From: SZUA-318 sp964412015
Lineage (GTDB): Bacteria; Gemmatimonadota; Gemmatimonadetes; Longimicrobiales; Gaopeijiaceae
Assembly: GCA_964412015.1 (NCBI GenBank)
Contig: CAYPMO010000017.1
Span: forward strand, 1 to 64,000
DNA: 64,000 bases
Direction of reading: 5' to 3'
Shown: positions 16,162-24,939 of the stretch, piece by piece
Layout of the letters: each line of letters starts with the position of its first letter
Position numbering within the stretch: the stretch's first letter is position 1
Program-made: the position numbers and the translations under genes
Notes under the pieces: generated by a model
Told to the model about the DNA's origin: nothing
The model's database searches: none
What the model saw: the letters and a program-made list of their open reading frames with translations, nothing else

Positions 16162-18891
16162 ATGGGGGCCGAGGGGGGCGAAGGGGCGGGCGGATTGCCT
16201 AGGCGGTGGGAAACGCTTCTCCTGAAGGTCCTGCCACCCGGAATCGTCGGCCGCAGCATCGTCGGGGACCTGCACGAGGAGTGCGCGCGCCGCGCCGCGC
16301 GCGAGCCCCGCGAGGCGCGTGGGTGGTATCGGCGTCAGGCGGCCGGAGTGGCCATGCGCGCCGCGCTGGATCGCATGCTGGGACGGTGGTCGGGGGAGCC
16401 GAGGCTCGCCCCGCGGAGCGACGGTGGACGAGGAGGAGGTGATCCCATGATCGAGCGCGCGACGCGGAGCCTGAAGTACGCGGGACGGTCCCTCGCGAGG
16501 ACGCCCCGCTTCACGATCATCGCGGTCTTCACGGTGGCGCTCGCGGTCGGCGCCGACACGGCGATCTTCAGCGTGGTCAACGGCGTGCTCCTGCGGCCGC
16601 TCGACTATCCCGCCTCCGACGAGCTGGTCAACGTGTGGAGCACCGCGCCGGGGCTCGGCTACGACCAGTTCCCGCTCTCGCCGGACGTCTACTTCCTGTA
16701 CCGATCCGAGAGCACCGCGTTCGCGGACATGGGGCTCTACACGCAGGAGGACGTGAGCGTGACCGGCGACGGGGACCCCGAGCGCGTTCCCGCGGCGTCC
16801 GCCACGGCGTCGCTGTTTTCCACGCTCGGCGTGTCGCCGCTGCTCGGGCGCACCTACACCGAGCAGGAGGATCTCCCGGACGCTCCCCGCGTGGTCGTGC
16901 TGAGCCACGAGCTCTGGCAGCGTCGCTTCGGCGGCGACCGAAGCGTGCTCGGGCGCACGATCGTCGTGGAGGGCGAGGCGCGCGAGATCGTCGGGGTGAT
17001 GCCTCCGCGCTTCGACTTCCCCGGCCGCGTCGAGCTCTGGCTCCCCGCGCGCCTGGATCCGGCCGACCCGCCCACGGGGTCGTTCAGCTTCCCGACCATC
17101 GCGCGGCTCGCTCGCGGAAGCGACATCCGGCAGGCGCAGACCCAGCTCGTGCCCCTCGTCGCACGTCTGCGCGAGGGCATGGAGGGCGACTACGCGGCGT
17201 TCCTGGACAACGGTCGGTACGCGCCGCTGGTACACTCGATGAAGGAGGACCTGGTCGGCTCGCTCGAGCGGCCCCTCTGGATCCTGCTCGGAACGGTCGG
17301 ATTCGTGCTGCTCATCGCGTGCGCCAACGTGGCCAACCTGACGCTCATCCGGGCCGAAGGGCGCCGGCGCGAAGCGGCGGTGCGCACGGCGCTCGGCGCC
17401 ACCCACGCCGCTCTCGTCCGCCAGGGCGCCGCCGAGAGCCTGCTCGTCGCGGCGGTGGGCGGGGTCCTCGGGCTCGGGATCGCGTGGCTCGGCGTTCCGG
17501 CGGTGCTCCACAGAGCGCCGTCTCAGCTCCCCCGCCTGGACGAGGTCGCCATGGATGCGACCGTCCTGCTCTTCACGCTGGGCGTGACCGCGCTGGCCGC
17601 GCTCCTCTTCGGGGTCGCGCCCCTGCTCCGCCGCTCGCCGGCGACGCTCCTCGGCGCCCTGGGGCAGGGCGGTCGGGGCCAGATCGGCGGTGGCCGGCTG
17701 CACGCGCGCAATCTCCTGGTGGCGGCCCAGACCGCACTGGCGCTCGTCCTGCTGGTGGGGTCGGGTCTCCTCGTACGGAGCTTCCGCGAAGCGCGCTCGA
17801 CCGACCTCGGCTTCCGCTACGAGGGCCTGCTCACGTTCCGGCTCTCGCTACCCGGAGGGGCCTACGCCACGTCCAGCGAGGTGAACGCGTTCCACGACCG
17901 ACTCCTGGAGCGGCTCGGCGCGCTGCCCGGCGTGTCGTCCCACGGGCTGGCGTCCGCCCTCCCGCTGGCCCAGTCGGCGCCCGGGACCGCCTTCGAGATC
18001 GAGGACCAGCCGACGGCCGCCGGCCGGCTTCCGCCGATGCTCCGCTACAAGTTCGTGTCTCCAAGGCTCCTGGAGACGCTCGGCATCCCGGTGCTCGCGG
18101 GCCGCACGCTCCTGCCCTCCGACCTGAGGGACGGAGTCGGACACGTCATCGTGGACGAAGCGGTCGCCGCGCGCTTCTGGCCCGGGGAGGAGGCCGTCGG
18201 CAAGCGCCTCCGCTTCTCGGGAGACACGACCCAGTGGTATGCGGTGGAGGGTGTCGTCGGGCGCGTGCGCGAGGCGGGGATCCTCCAGGAGCCCGACCCC
18301 CAGCTGTACTTCCCGACGATCGGCCCTCGGGCGGACACGTACCCAGCCGTGCGGACCGCGTCCTACGCGGTCCGGACGAGCGTGCCGCCCACGGCGCTGG
18401 CCGAGGCGGTGCGGGCCGCGGTCTGGGACGTGGACGAGGACATCCCGGTGGCCTCCATGCGCACGGGCGAGGAGCTCGTGGCGAGCAGCCTCGTGCGGAT
18501 GTCGTTCACGATGGGCACCCTGGGAATCGCGGCGCTGCTCGCGCTCCTGCTCGGCGCCATCGGCCTGTACGGAGTGCTCGCCTATTCGGTGGCGCAGCGT
18601 ACCCGCGAGATCGGCGTGCGCATGGCGCTCGGCGCCGAGCGCGGCGCCGTTGCCGGCATGGTCGTGCGGGACGGCGCGCGCATCACGGCGCTGGGGCTGG
18701 TCGTCGGCCTGGCGGGCGCGGCGGCGCTCACGCGCCTTCTCCAGGGCATCCTCTACGGGGTCGAGCCCCTCGATCCGACGACCTTCGCCGCCACCACGGC
18801 CCTGCTCCTGGGCGTGGCCGTGCTCGCGGCTTGGTTACCGGCGCGACGCGCCGCCGCCGTGGATCCGATGGAATCCATGCGGGCGGAGTAG
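16162..18891 (+). CDS. ADOP-type ABC permease (FtsX/MacB-like, duplicated)
   Basis: A 909-residue membrane protein of the acidobacterial duplicated orphan permease type. Residues about 8-75 form the soluble prefix domain found in PadR-linked members. Then come two MacB/FtsX halves, each a periplasmic MacB_PCD region followed by a three-helix FtsX domain: IAVFTVALAVGADTAIFSVV begins the first, LLIACANVANLTLIRAEGRR marks its FtsX domain, and the second ends in VAQRTREIGVRMALGAERGA and LPARRAAAVDPMESMRAE. No ATPase gene is adjacent, as is usual for orphan members. The ATG was chosen because it follows the padR stop directly. Substrate unknown. Confidence 0.9.
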   Translation: MGAEGGEGAGGLPRRWETLLLKVLPPGIVGRSIVGDLHEECARRAAREPREARGWYRRQAAGVAMRAALDRMLGRWSGEPRLAPRSDGGRGGGDPMIERATRSLKYAGRSLARTPRFTIIAVFTVALAVGADTAIFSVVNGVLLRPLDYPASDELVNVWSTAPGLGYDQFPLSPDVYFLYRSESTAFADMGLYTQEDVSVTGDGDPERVPAASATASLFSTLGVSPLLGRTYTEQEDLPDAPRVVVLSHELWQRRFGGDRSVLGRTIVVEGEAREIVGVMPPRFDFPGRVELWLPARLDPADPPTGSFSFPTIARLARGSDIRQAQTQLVPLVARLREGMEGDYAAFLDNGRYAPLVHSMKEDLVGSLERPLWILLGTVGFVLLIACANVANLTLIRAEGRRREAAVRTALGATHAALVRQGAAESLLVAAVGGVLGLGIAWLGVPAVLHRAPSQLPRLDEVAMDATVLLFTLGVTALAALLFGVAPLLRRSPATLLGALGQGGRGQIGGGRLHARNLLVAAQTALALVLLVGSGLLVRSFREARSTDLGFRYEGLLTFRLSLPGGAYATSSEVNAFHDRLLERLGALPGVSSHGLASALPLAQSAPGTAFEIEDQPTAAGRLPPMLRYKFVSPRLLETLGIPVLAGRTLLPSDLRDGVGHVIVDEAVAARFWPGEEAVGKRLRFSGDTTQWYAVEGVVGRVREAGILQEPDPQLYFPTIGPRADTYPAVRTASYAVRTSVPPTALAEAVRAAVWDVDEDIPVASMRTGEELVASSLVRMSFTMGTLGIAALLALLLGAIGLYGVLAYSVAQRTREIGVRMALGAERGAVAGMVVRDGARITALGLVVGLAGAAALTRLLQGILYGVEPLDPTTFAATTALLLGVAVLAAWLPARRAAAVDPMESMRAE

Positions 18892-18917
18892 ACACCCACC
18901 CGCGCCGATCCGGCCGC

Positions 18918-21452
18918 TCAGCCGCACGCGCTGTAACCGCAGATGGGGCACTTCACGCACCCTTCCTCGTAGATCAACTGGCTGGCGCCGCACTCGGGGC
19001 AGGCCCCGATGAAGGCCTGCGCCTGAGACGACTGATAGGTGGTCACCTGCGTCTGCGCCGGCCCCTGCGGGGCCTGCACGGTGAGAGGAAGGGCCTCCTG
19101 GACTCCCTCCTTCTCCTCCAGGTAGCGCTCGATGGCCTGCCCTACGGCGTCGGGTACGGAGAGCACCTTGCGGGGGCCCACGCCGACCGCGCGGTCGCAC
19201 GAGATGCCGCGGAGCTGGTCCTTGATCCGCCCGATCGGGATCCCCGAGCGCAAGGCCAGCGAGACCAGCCGGCCGATGGCCTCGGCATCCGCCATCGCCG
19301 CGCCACCCGCCTTGCCCAGCGTGCAGAATACCTCGAAGGGTCGGCCCTGGTCGTCCTCGTTGATCGTGACGTACATGTCCCCGAGAGGTGAGATCATCTT
19401 CATCGTGCGGCCGCGGAGCGCCTGCGGGCGCTGCCGCTTGTGACGTGCGGCTGCCGCGTCCGCGTCGTGCTCCCGCAGCTCGGCCCGCAGCCCCTCCATC
19501 TCCACGCGGAGGTTGTGTGCCTCCTCGCGCGCGTCCGCGAGCTGCTGCTCGAGATCGGCCCTCTCGGCCCCGAAATCCGCGCCCGCGACGGCCCGCGCCG
19601 TCTTGCCCGTGGAGAGTACCTGCCCCTCGCGGGAGCCGTCCCGATAGACGGTCACGCCCTTGCACCCGAGCTCGAACCCGAGTTCGTAGATCTTCCGGAC
19701 GTCGTCCTCGGTGGCCTCGCGCGAGAAGTTCGTCGTCTTCGAGATCGCCGAGTCGCAGTGCTCCTGGAACGCGGCCTGCATGCGTACGTGCCACTCGGGC
19801 GTGATGTCGTGAGCGGTGCGGAACACCCTCTGCACCTCGGCCGGCACCTCGTCGAAGTGGATGTGACCCTCCGTCGCAATCCGCCCCATCAGCTCCTCGG
19901 TGTACCAGCCCTGCTCCCTGGCCAGGCGCACGAAGTCCGGGTTCACGTCGGGCATGAGGGATCCGGCCTGGTTACGCATGAACGCCACGGCGAAGAGCGG
20001 CTCGATCCCGCCCGAGCATCCGGCGAAGATCGAGATCGTACCGGTCGGGGCCACGGTGGTGAGATTGCAGTTGCGCAGCGCCCGCTCCGCGCGGACGCGG
20101 GACCCGTCGGGCCTCCGGGCCGCGGTCGCGTCCGGACCCCAGATGGACTCGGCCCACGCCGGGAAGACGCCGCGCGTCTCGGCCAGCTTCTCCGAGGCCT
20201 TGCGCGCCTCCTCGTCCAGGAAGGCCATGACCTTGCAGCCCAGGTCCACCCCCTCGGTCGAATCGTAGGGGATACCCAGCTTGACCAGCATGTCCGCCCA
20301 CCCCATGACGCCGAGCCCGATCCGCCGAACGGCCTGTGCGAGCTCGTGGATCTCCCGCAGGGGATACCGGTTCGCGTCGATGACGTTGTCGAGGAAGTGG
20401 ACCGACAGATGCACGACCTGGCGGAGCCCCTCCCAGTCCACGGCCTCGTCGGGGTCGTCCCCGGGCCGGGCCCCTTCCTTCACGAACGCCCCGACGTTGA
20501 CGCTTCCCAGGTTGCACACGTCATAGGGGAGGAGGGGCTGCTCGCCGCACGGATTGGTGGCCTCGTAGCTCCCCAGCTTCGGCACCGGGTTGAACTCGTT
20601 CGCCCGGTCGACGAAGAACGTGCCGGGCTCTCCGGTCAGCCACGCGCCGTGCACGATCATGTCGAAGATCTCGCGGGCGTCCTCCTGTCCGACGACCTCG
20701 CCGGACTTCGGATGCACGAGGTCGTAGCTCGTCCCGGCCTTCACGGCCTCCATGAAGCTGTCGGTGATCGCCACGGAGATGTTGAAGTTCGTCACCTGCG
20801 TCGTGTCGTTCTTGCAGGTGATGAACCTGCGGATGTCCGGGTGGTCCACCCTCAGGATGCCCATGTTCGCGCCGCGCCGGGTGCCGCCTTGCTTCACGAC
20901 CTCGGTGGACGCGTCGTAGAGCTTCATGAACGACACGGGCCCGGACGCGACGCCCATGGTCGAGCGCACGGGATCCCCTTCCGGGCGCAGCCGCGAGAAC
21001 GAGAATCCCGTACCCCCGCCCGACTGGTGGACGAGCGCCATCGCCTTGAGCGTGTCGTAGATGCCGCTCTGACCGTTGGACAGGGCGTCGTCCACCGGCA
21101 GCACGAAGCACGCCGAGAGCTGACCGAGAGGCCGTCCCGCGTTCATGAGCGTGGGGGAGTTCGGCTCGAACCTGCCGCCAACCATGAGATCGTAGAATTG
21201 GCGGGCGACCTCACCCACGGCGGCCTCGGAGGCGCCGTAGTCGGCGTCCACGTCGGCGATGGTCTTCGCGACTCGCCAGAACATGGTCTCCGCCTCTTCC
21301 GTCGGTCGCCCCTGAGCGTCCTTCTTCAGGTAGCGCTTCGCGAGGATGATCCGCGCATTCTCGGTCAGCCGTGCAGCCGGGACATCCGCGGGCACGACGT
21401 CTTCGAAGACCGGGGATTCGCGGGGGGCCCGGGGCTCTTGAACGCGCGGCAT
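18918..21452 (-). CDS. nrdJ: Vitamin B12-dependent (class II) ribonucleotide reductase
   Basis: Makes deoxyribonucleotides using adenosylcobalamin. The 844-residue protein has the substrate motif FEPNSPTLMNAG, the first redox Cys in LSACFVLPV, and the radical site NPCGEQPLLPYDVCNLGSVN with Asn, Cys and Glu in place. After the core comes a helical stretch (about residues 665-705, DLEQQLADAREEAHNLR), then a TSCPD domain (MYVTINEDDQGRPFE) and a C-terminal zinc ribbon (CPECG and CPICG). The ATG beginning MPRVQEP was chosen because AGGAG lies 10 nt upstream; an earlier in-frame start would fall inside the leader. Its leader is described separately. Confidence 0.95.
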   Translation of the reverse strand: MPRVQEPRAPRESPVFEDVVPADVPAARLTENARIILAKRYLKKDAQGRPTEEAETMFWRVAKTIADVDADYGASEAAVGEVARQFYDLMVGGRFEPNSPTLMNAGRPLGQLSACFVLPVDDALSNGQSGIYDTLKAMALVHQSGGGTGFSFSRLRPEGDPVRSTMGVASGPVSFMKLYDASTEVVKQGGTRRGANMGILRVDHPDIRRFITCKNDTTQVTNFNISVAITDSFMEAVKAGTSYDLVHPKSGEVVGQEDAREIFDMIVHGAWLTGEPGTFFVDRANEFNPVPKLGSYEATNPCGEQPLLPYDVCNLGSVNVGAFVKEGARPGDDPDEAVDWEGLRQVVHLSVHFLDNVIDANRYPLREIHELAQAVRRIGLGVMGWADMLVKLGIPYDSTEGVDLGCKVMAFLDEEARKASEKLAETRGVFPAWAESIWGPDATAARRPDGSRVRAERALRNCNLTTVAPTGTISIFAGCSGGIEPLFAVAFMRNQAGSLMPDVNPDFVRLAREQGWYTEELMGRIATEGHIHFDEVPAEVQRVFRTAHDITPEWHVRMQAAFQEHCDSAISKTTNFSREATEDDVRKIYELGFELGCKGVTVYRDGSREGQVLSTGKTARAVAGADFGAERADLEQQLADAREEAHNLRVEMEGLRAELREHDADAAAARHKRQRPQALRGRTMKMISPLGDMYVTINEDDQGRPFEVFCTLGKAGGAAMADAEAIGRLVSLALRSGIPIGRIKDQLRGISCDRAVGVGPRKVLSVPDAVGQAIERYLEEKEGVQEALPLTVQAPQGPAQTQVTTYQSSQAQAFIGACPECGASQLIYEEGCVKCPICGYSACG

Positions 21453-21484
21453 CGATCGGGACTCCTGGGGAAAAAACGTGGAAA

Positions 21485-21501
21485 ACCTGTGCAGCACAGG
21501 T
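21485..21501 (-). promoter_or_regulatory. Perfect 17-bp palindrome in the nrdJ leader
   Basis: ACCTGTGC, one centre base, then GCACAGGT. As RNA on the minus strand it would form a hairpin followed by TTTTCC and, a little later, a run of six T (21476-21471), about 20 nt before the nrdJ Shine-Dalgarno. It could be an attenuator or a protein operator. Confidence 0.45.
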
Positions 21502-21528
21502 GGGAAGGTGATCGGGATCCGCTCCCGT

Positions 21529-21576
21529 CGGCTATTTTCGTGTGGAAAGGCCCCGAGGCCCCACAAGATGTTGCGA
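21529..21576 (-). promoter_or_regulatory. Candidate pair of NrdR boxes upstream of nrdJ
   Basis: The 16-mer at 21561-21576 (CCACAAGATGTTGCGA) agrees with the NrdR-box consensus at about 11 of 16 positions and is nearly symmetric. A weaker copy, CGGCTATTTTCGTGTG (21529-21544), is centred 32 bp away, the spacing at which NrdR boxes usually pair. Both lie at and just after the predicted transcription start, where a repressor would act. The second box is poor. Confidence 0.4.
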
Positions 21577-21583
21577 GGAACCC

Positions 21584-21612
21584 ATATTAGGCCCCCTACG
21601 GGTAGGGGTCAA
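21584..21612 (-). promoter_or_regulatory. Candidate nrdJ promoter with embedded palindrome
   Basis: On the minus strand TTGACC (21612-21607) and TAATAT (21589-21584) are separated by exactly 17 bp. The spacer holds most of a perfect inverted repeat, CCCCTAC (21593-21599) with GTAGGGG (21602-21608), which also overlaps the -35 box. The predicted start is near 21577, giving a leader of about 125 nt. Confidence 0.6.
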
Positions 21613-21702
21613 GCATCGATTTCGCGCATCGGGCGCGTCGCCGCCCCAAATGCATGTCCCGTGGTAAAATCCCGGATTTCGATGTTCGCTCGGTTCCGTC
21701 CT

Positions 21703-21742
21703 ACCGAACGTGCCCACCCGAAATATTCGGGTTTTGTTCGGT
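21703..21742. repeat. Nested inverted repeats between nrdJ and the peptidase-barrel gene
   Basis: Outer arms ACCGAAC (21703-21709) and GTTCGGT (21736-21742) enclose inner arms ACCCGAA (21716-21722) and TTCGGGT (21726-21732), all perfect 7-bp pairs. The segment is AT-richer than its surroundings. It lies between the stop of the peptidase-barrel gene (21799) and the nrdJ promoter. It could act as a terminator for the former or as an operator. The remaining bases of the 346-bp gap (21453-21798) hold no coding sequence that I can support. Confidence 0.5.
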
Positions 21743-21798
21743 CTCCGCAAGCCCCTCGCCGTCCGGACGTTCCGTCCACCGCCGGGCGGCGCGGCGTC

Positions 21799-24700
21799 TC
21801 AAAACGAGAGGCCGAGCCTCACGTAGGCGCGCGGGCCTTCTCCCTCGGCTACGGGGAAGCCGACGCCCCCGCGCAGGAGCACCGGCATGGACCAGAGTGC
21901 CAAGAACCGTCCGATCACCTCGCCCCCCACCGAGGCGAGCGTGCCCCTACGCGGGTTCTGATACCCCCGAATGCCCAGCTCGGGGCCCCAGGCGTTCCCG
22001 GCGTCCGCGAACAGGGCGCCGACCACACGGTCGAGGCTGAGCGGCCAGGCCCCCATTCCGCGATTCACGAGCGCGAACGGAAACCGGTACTCGGCCGAGG
22101 CCGACCAGGCGATCCGCCCATAGCGCGCTACTTCGGGGTACCCCCGCACCGGGAAGAACAGGGACGTGCCGCCGAACAGGCCGAGGCCGGTGAAGGACCC
22201 CAGGCCACCCGCGGCCCCGCCGACCTCGAAGTGCCCCGCGTCGGCCCCCGGCCCGCGCGCGGCCCCCGCGGAGACCCGGAGCGCGAGAACGTGGGAAGCG
22301 AACCCGGGACCCCCCAGCGCATGGTACGCCCGCACCTGGGCGACGACGTCGTCCACGGAACGATCCGGCCCAGGCGACCCGAGCGCGGAGTCGGGAAGGG
22401 ACAGGTGCGTACGCACCCTCCCGCTGACCAGCACGGACAGGCCCCGTGCCGCTCCGACCTGGAAGGCCGCGCTCCTGGCTCTCGTGAAGGCGAGGGTCGC
22501 GCGGACGTCGGCGAACCGGGACTCCGGTTCGTTCAGGTGGTAGTGCCTCGAGGGTGCCAGGTCCACGTCGAGCAGATCGCGCTTTTCCCAGGAGAGCCCG
22601 GCCGAGAGCGAGAGGGCCGCGTCGCTCCGCCAGCGCGGACGGAGGAACGTCACGGACGCGGCGAGGCTCCGCGTGCGCTCGAGCACGAAGAGAGTGTCGT
22701 ACGGGGCGTCTTCCTCCCTGCGGCCGAGCCCCGCGCCGTCCTCGTCCCATACCTGGCTCGCACCCACCGACAGGATCGGGTTGCCGAGCCCGGCGAACGC
22801 ATACGAGGCGCTCCCCTCCGCCCGCTCGCCGTCGGTGAAGACGCGCGCGGACAGCTCCCAGGCGTGACGGCCCACGAGGTCCAGGCCGGAGCTGTGGACC
22901 CCCACCGCGGACGGCATGACCTGCCGGCCGGGAATGATCGCGTCACCGTCGAGGATCGTGCCCGTGCGCGTCGGCCCCCGGTACAGCGGCTCCCAGTACG
23001 TGGGAAGCAAGGTCCGAAGCGCCGAGTAGGTGCGGACCTCGCCCTCGCTCCGCGCCGCCTGCACGGCAGCGGGCCGGGCTGGCGCGTCGAAGCGTGGCGA
23101 AGGGGAAGGCGCCACCGGCCACGCGTCGGGCATGAACGGCACCCGCTCCACGTCCCAACCGTCCGCATGGTATCCGCTGAACTGAACCCACGCCCCTTCG
23201 GAGTCCACCGACGGATACATGGCCCCCGTCATCACGTTGGTCGCCATGCGGATCGGACCGACGAACCGCGACTCGGGATCCACCGTGGCGGCCAGGATGT
23301 TGGGGATTCTCGTCCGGTCCGAGCCCCAGAGCAGCATGTGGCCGTCGGGCGCCCACGTGGGCGCGAGATCCATCGCGCGGTCGTCCGTGACCCGGAGAAT
23401 CACCGCCCCCGCCGTGTCCAGCACCACCACGTCGAGGTACGCCCCGGGCGTCCAGCGCGACGCGGCGATCCAGCGTCCGTCGGGAGACACGGCCGGGAAC
23501 GCCCAGTGGACGTCGGGGTCGGGAAGCGTGACCGGATCCAGCTCTCCAGTCGCGAGGTCCACGCGCACCAGCGCGTTCGTGCCGCCTCCGTCTTGCACGG
23601 CGACCGCCCACGATCCGTCGGGCGACCCCGACGGCTGGGAGAGGCGCCCGCCGTGTGTGACCCGGCGCGTGACGCCGTCGGGTCGCCACACCCAGAGGTC
23701 ACCATACGTGTCGTAGGTCGTCTCGTAGTCGAGCTGGGAGAAGAGCAGGCGACCCCCCGGGATCCAGTCGAACGTGGCGAGCCCGTTCGTGCGGACGCCG
23801 GAGGCGTTGCGCCCGTCGGGGTCCGTGAAGCGGACGCGGGTGTCCGAGCGGCCGTCGGACGAGGCGTACGCGAGGCGCGATCCTTCCCTCGAGATCCTCG
23901 GATACAGCGCGATGCGCGCGCCGCGTGTGACGGCCTCCGGGTCCGTGAGCGCGCCCAGCCGCTCCGCGGCGGCCCTGGCCTCCGAGGCCGCGACGACCTT
24001 CTCTTCCGTCCAGAGCCGCCACTCGTCCGAGATCGACGCACCGAAGGCCTTCCGTCCCGCGGCGTTCAGACGGTAGGGAATCCACTGCCCGGCGACGGCC
24101 TCCGTGAACGCGACCATCCGCTCGGGCCCGTGCTTGTCGAGGAGGTACGCGAAGAAGAGCGATCCGTAGGCATACGCGCGATGGCCGCCCGGCCACACCG
24201 GCGAATCGCCGGATGCCTGGTCCAGCCGCTCGAACCGCCCCTCGAGCGCGGCCGCGCGCAGGAACATGTCGTGGTACGTTCCGCGGACGCGCCCCGAGTC
24301 CGTGAGGCGCGACTCGAACCACGTGGCGACGCCCTCGGCCGCCCAGAGAGGCAGTCCCAGGCCCGGGAAGAACGGCCATGTCGCCGGTGCCCGCCCGAAC
24401 ACGGAGCGCAACGCGCGACCCAGGGGCCCCGGGCGGTCGAGGTGGAAGATGTGCGTGAGCTCGTGCGTCAGGACCAGCTCCATCCAGTCGTCGAAGTAGC
24501 CGAGACCGGGCTCGTCGACCGGAGGCCGGGCGTAGATCGTGATCCGGTTGGACGGGGTCACCTGCGCGAAGCCGTTGGAGACGTCCGTGTGATCGGTCAG
24601 GAGGATGTCCACCCGTCCGGAGGGTGGAGGCACGAACTCCCGGGAGAGCTCGCTCCAGGCCACCTCGGCGCGGTCCGCCGCGCGCCGCGCGAGCGACTCG

Positions 24701-24870
24701 AGGTCCGCCGGAAAGGTCACCCGGAAGTTCGGCGTGGTGAGCGTGCGCCACGCCTCGTCGGGCGGTACCTGGGCCGGGGTCGGCGTCGGAGCCAGAGCTC
24801 CGGCGAGGCACACCAGCGCCACGGCGCCTCCGGTGCGGATCGCCTTGATAATCGCGACACGCGTCGCCAC
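21799..24870 (-). CDS. HExxH peptidase, TolB-like propeller and outer-membrane barrel fusion
   Basis: A 1023-residue secreted protein with three parts. After a signal peptide (cleavage near TPAQV) comes a peptidase-MA-like gluzincin domain with LTHELTHIFHL (His136, Glu137, His140) and an AEGVATWFES helix likely to give the third ligand. Residues about 300-610 hold repeated YPRISREGSRLAYASSDG-type blades of a TolB-like propeller (for example SGSPDGSWAVAV, AVSPDGRWIA, TWAPDGHMLLWGSD). The last 350 or so residues are beta-strand-rich like an Omp85/BamA barrel (ASAEYRFPFALV, GALFADAGNAWG) and end in a terminal Phe (RLGLSF). GTG start at 24870 just before the signal sequence. Natural substrate unknown. 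Confidence 0.82.
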   Translation of the reverse strand: MATRVAIIKAIRTGGAVALVCLAGALAPTPTPAQVPPDEAWRTLTTPNFRVTFPADLESLARRAADRAEVAWSELSREFVPPPSGRVDILLTDHTDVSNGFAQVTPSNRITIYARPPVDEPGLGYFDDWMELVLTHELTHIFHLDRPGPLGRALRSVFGRAPATWPFFPGLGLPLWAAEGVATWFESRLTDSGRVRGTYHDMFLRAAALEGRFERLDQASGDSPVWPGGHRAYAYGSLFFAYLLDKHGPERMVAFTEAVAGQWIPYRLNAAGRKAFGASISDEWRLWTEEKVVAASEARAAAERLGALTDPEAVTRGARIALYPRISREGSRLAYASSDGRSDTRVRFTDPDGRNASGVRTNGLATFDWIPGGRLLFSQLDYETTYDTYGDLWVWRPDGVTRRVTHGGRLSQPSGSPDGSWAVAVQDGGGTNALVRVDLATGELDPVTLPDPDVHWAFPAVSPDGRWIAASRWTPGAYLDVVVLDTAGAVILRVTDDRAMDLAPTWAPDGHMLLWGSDRTRIPNILAATVDPESRFVGPIRMATNVMTGAMYPSVDSEGAWVQFSGYHADGWDVERVPFMPDAWPVAPSPSPRFDAPARPAAVQAARSEGEVRTYSALRTLLPTYWEPLYRGPTRTGTILDGDAIIPGRQVMPSAVGVHSSGLDLVGRHAWELSARVFTDGERAEGSASYAFAGLGNPILSVGASQVWDEDGAGLGRREEDAPYDTLFVLERTRSLAASVTFLRPRWRSDAALSLSAGLSWEKRDLLDVDLAPSRHYHLNEPESRFADVRATLAFTRARSAAFQVGAARGLSVLVSGRVRTHLSLPDSALGSPGPDRSVDDVVAQVRAYHALGGPGFASHVLALRVSAGAARGPGADAGHFEVGGAAGGLGSFTGLGLFGGTSLFFPVRGYPEVARYGRIAWSASAEYRFPFALVNRGMGAWPLSLDRVVGALFADAGNAWGPELGIRGYQNPRRGTLASVGGEVIGRFLALWSMPVLLRGGVGFPVAEGEGPRAYVRLGLSF

Positions 24871-24939
24871 CCTTGAATTCCGAGGCGGGAGCCCCGGAGC
24901 CCTCAGAAGGCCCCACCCTCGATTCGATCGCACTCGCCG

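Noticed and set aside
21453..21798. Cobalamin riboswitch upstream of nrdJ
   Set aside because: I looked because NrdJ needs B12. No B12-box-like conserved core or the usual multi-stem layout was seen; the 346-bp gap holds promoter, palindromes and nested repeats instead.
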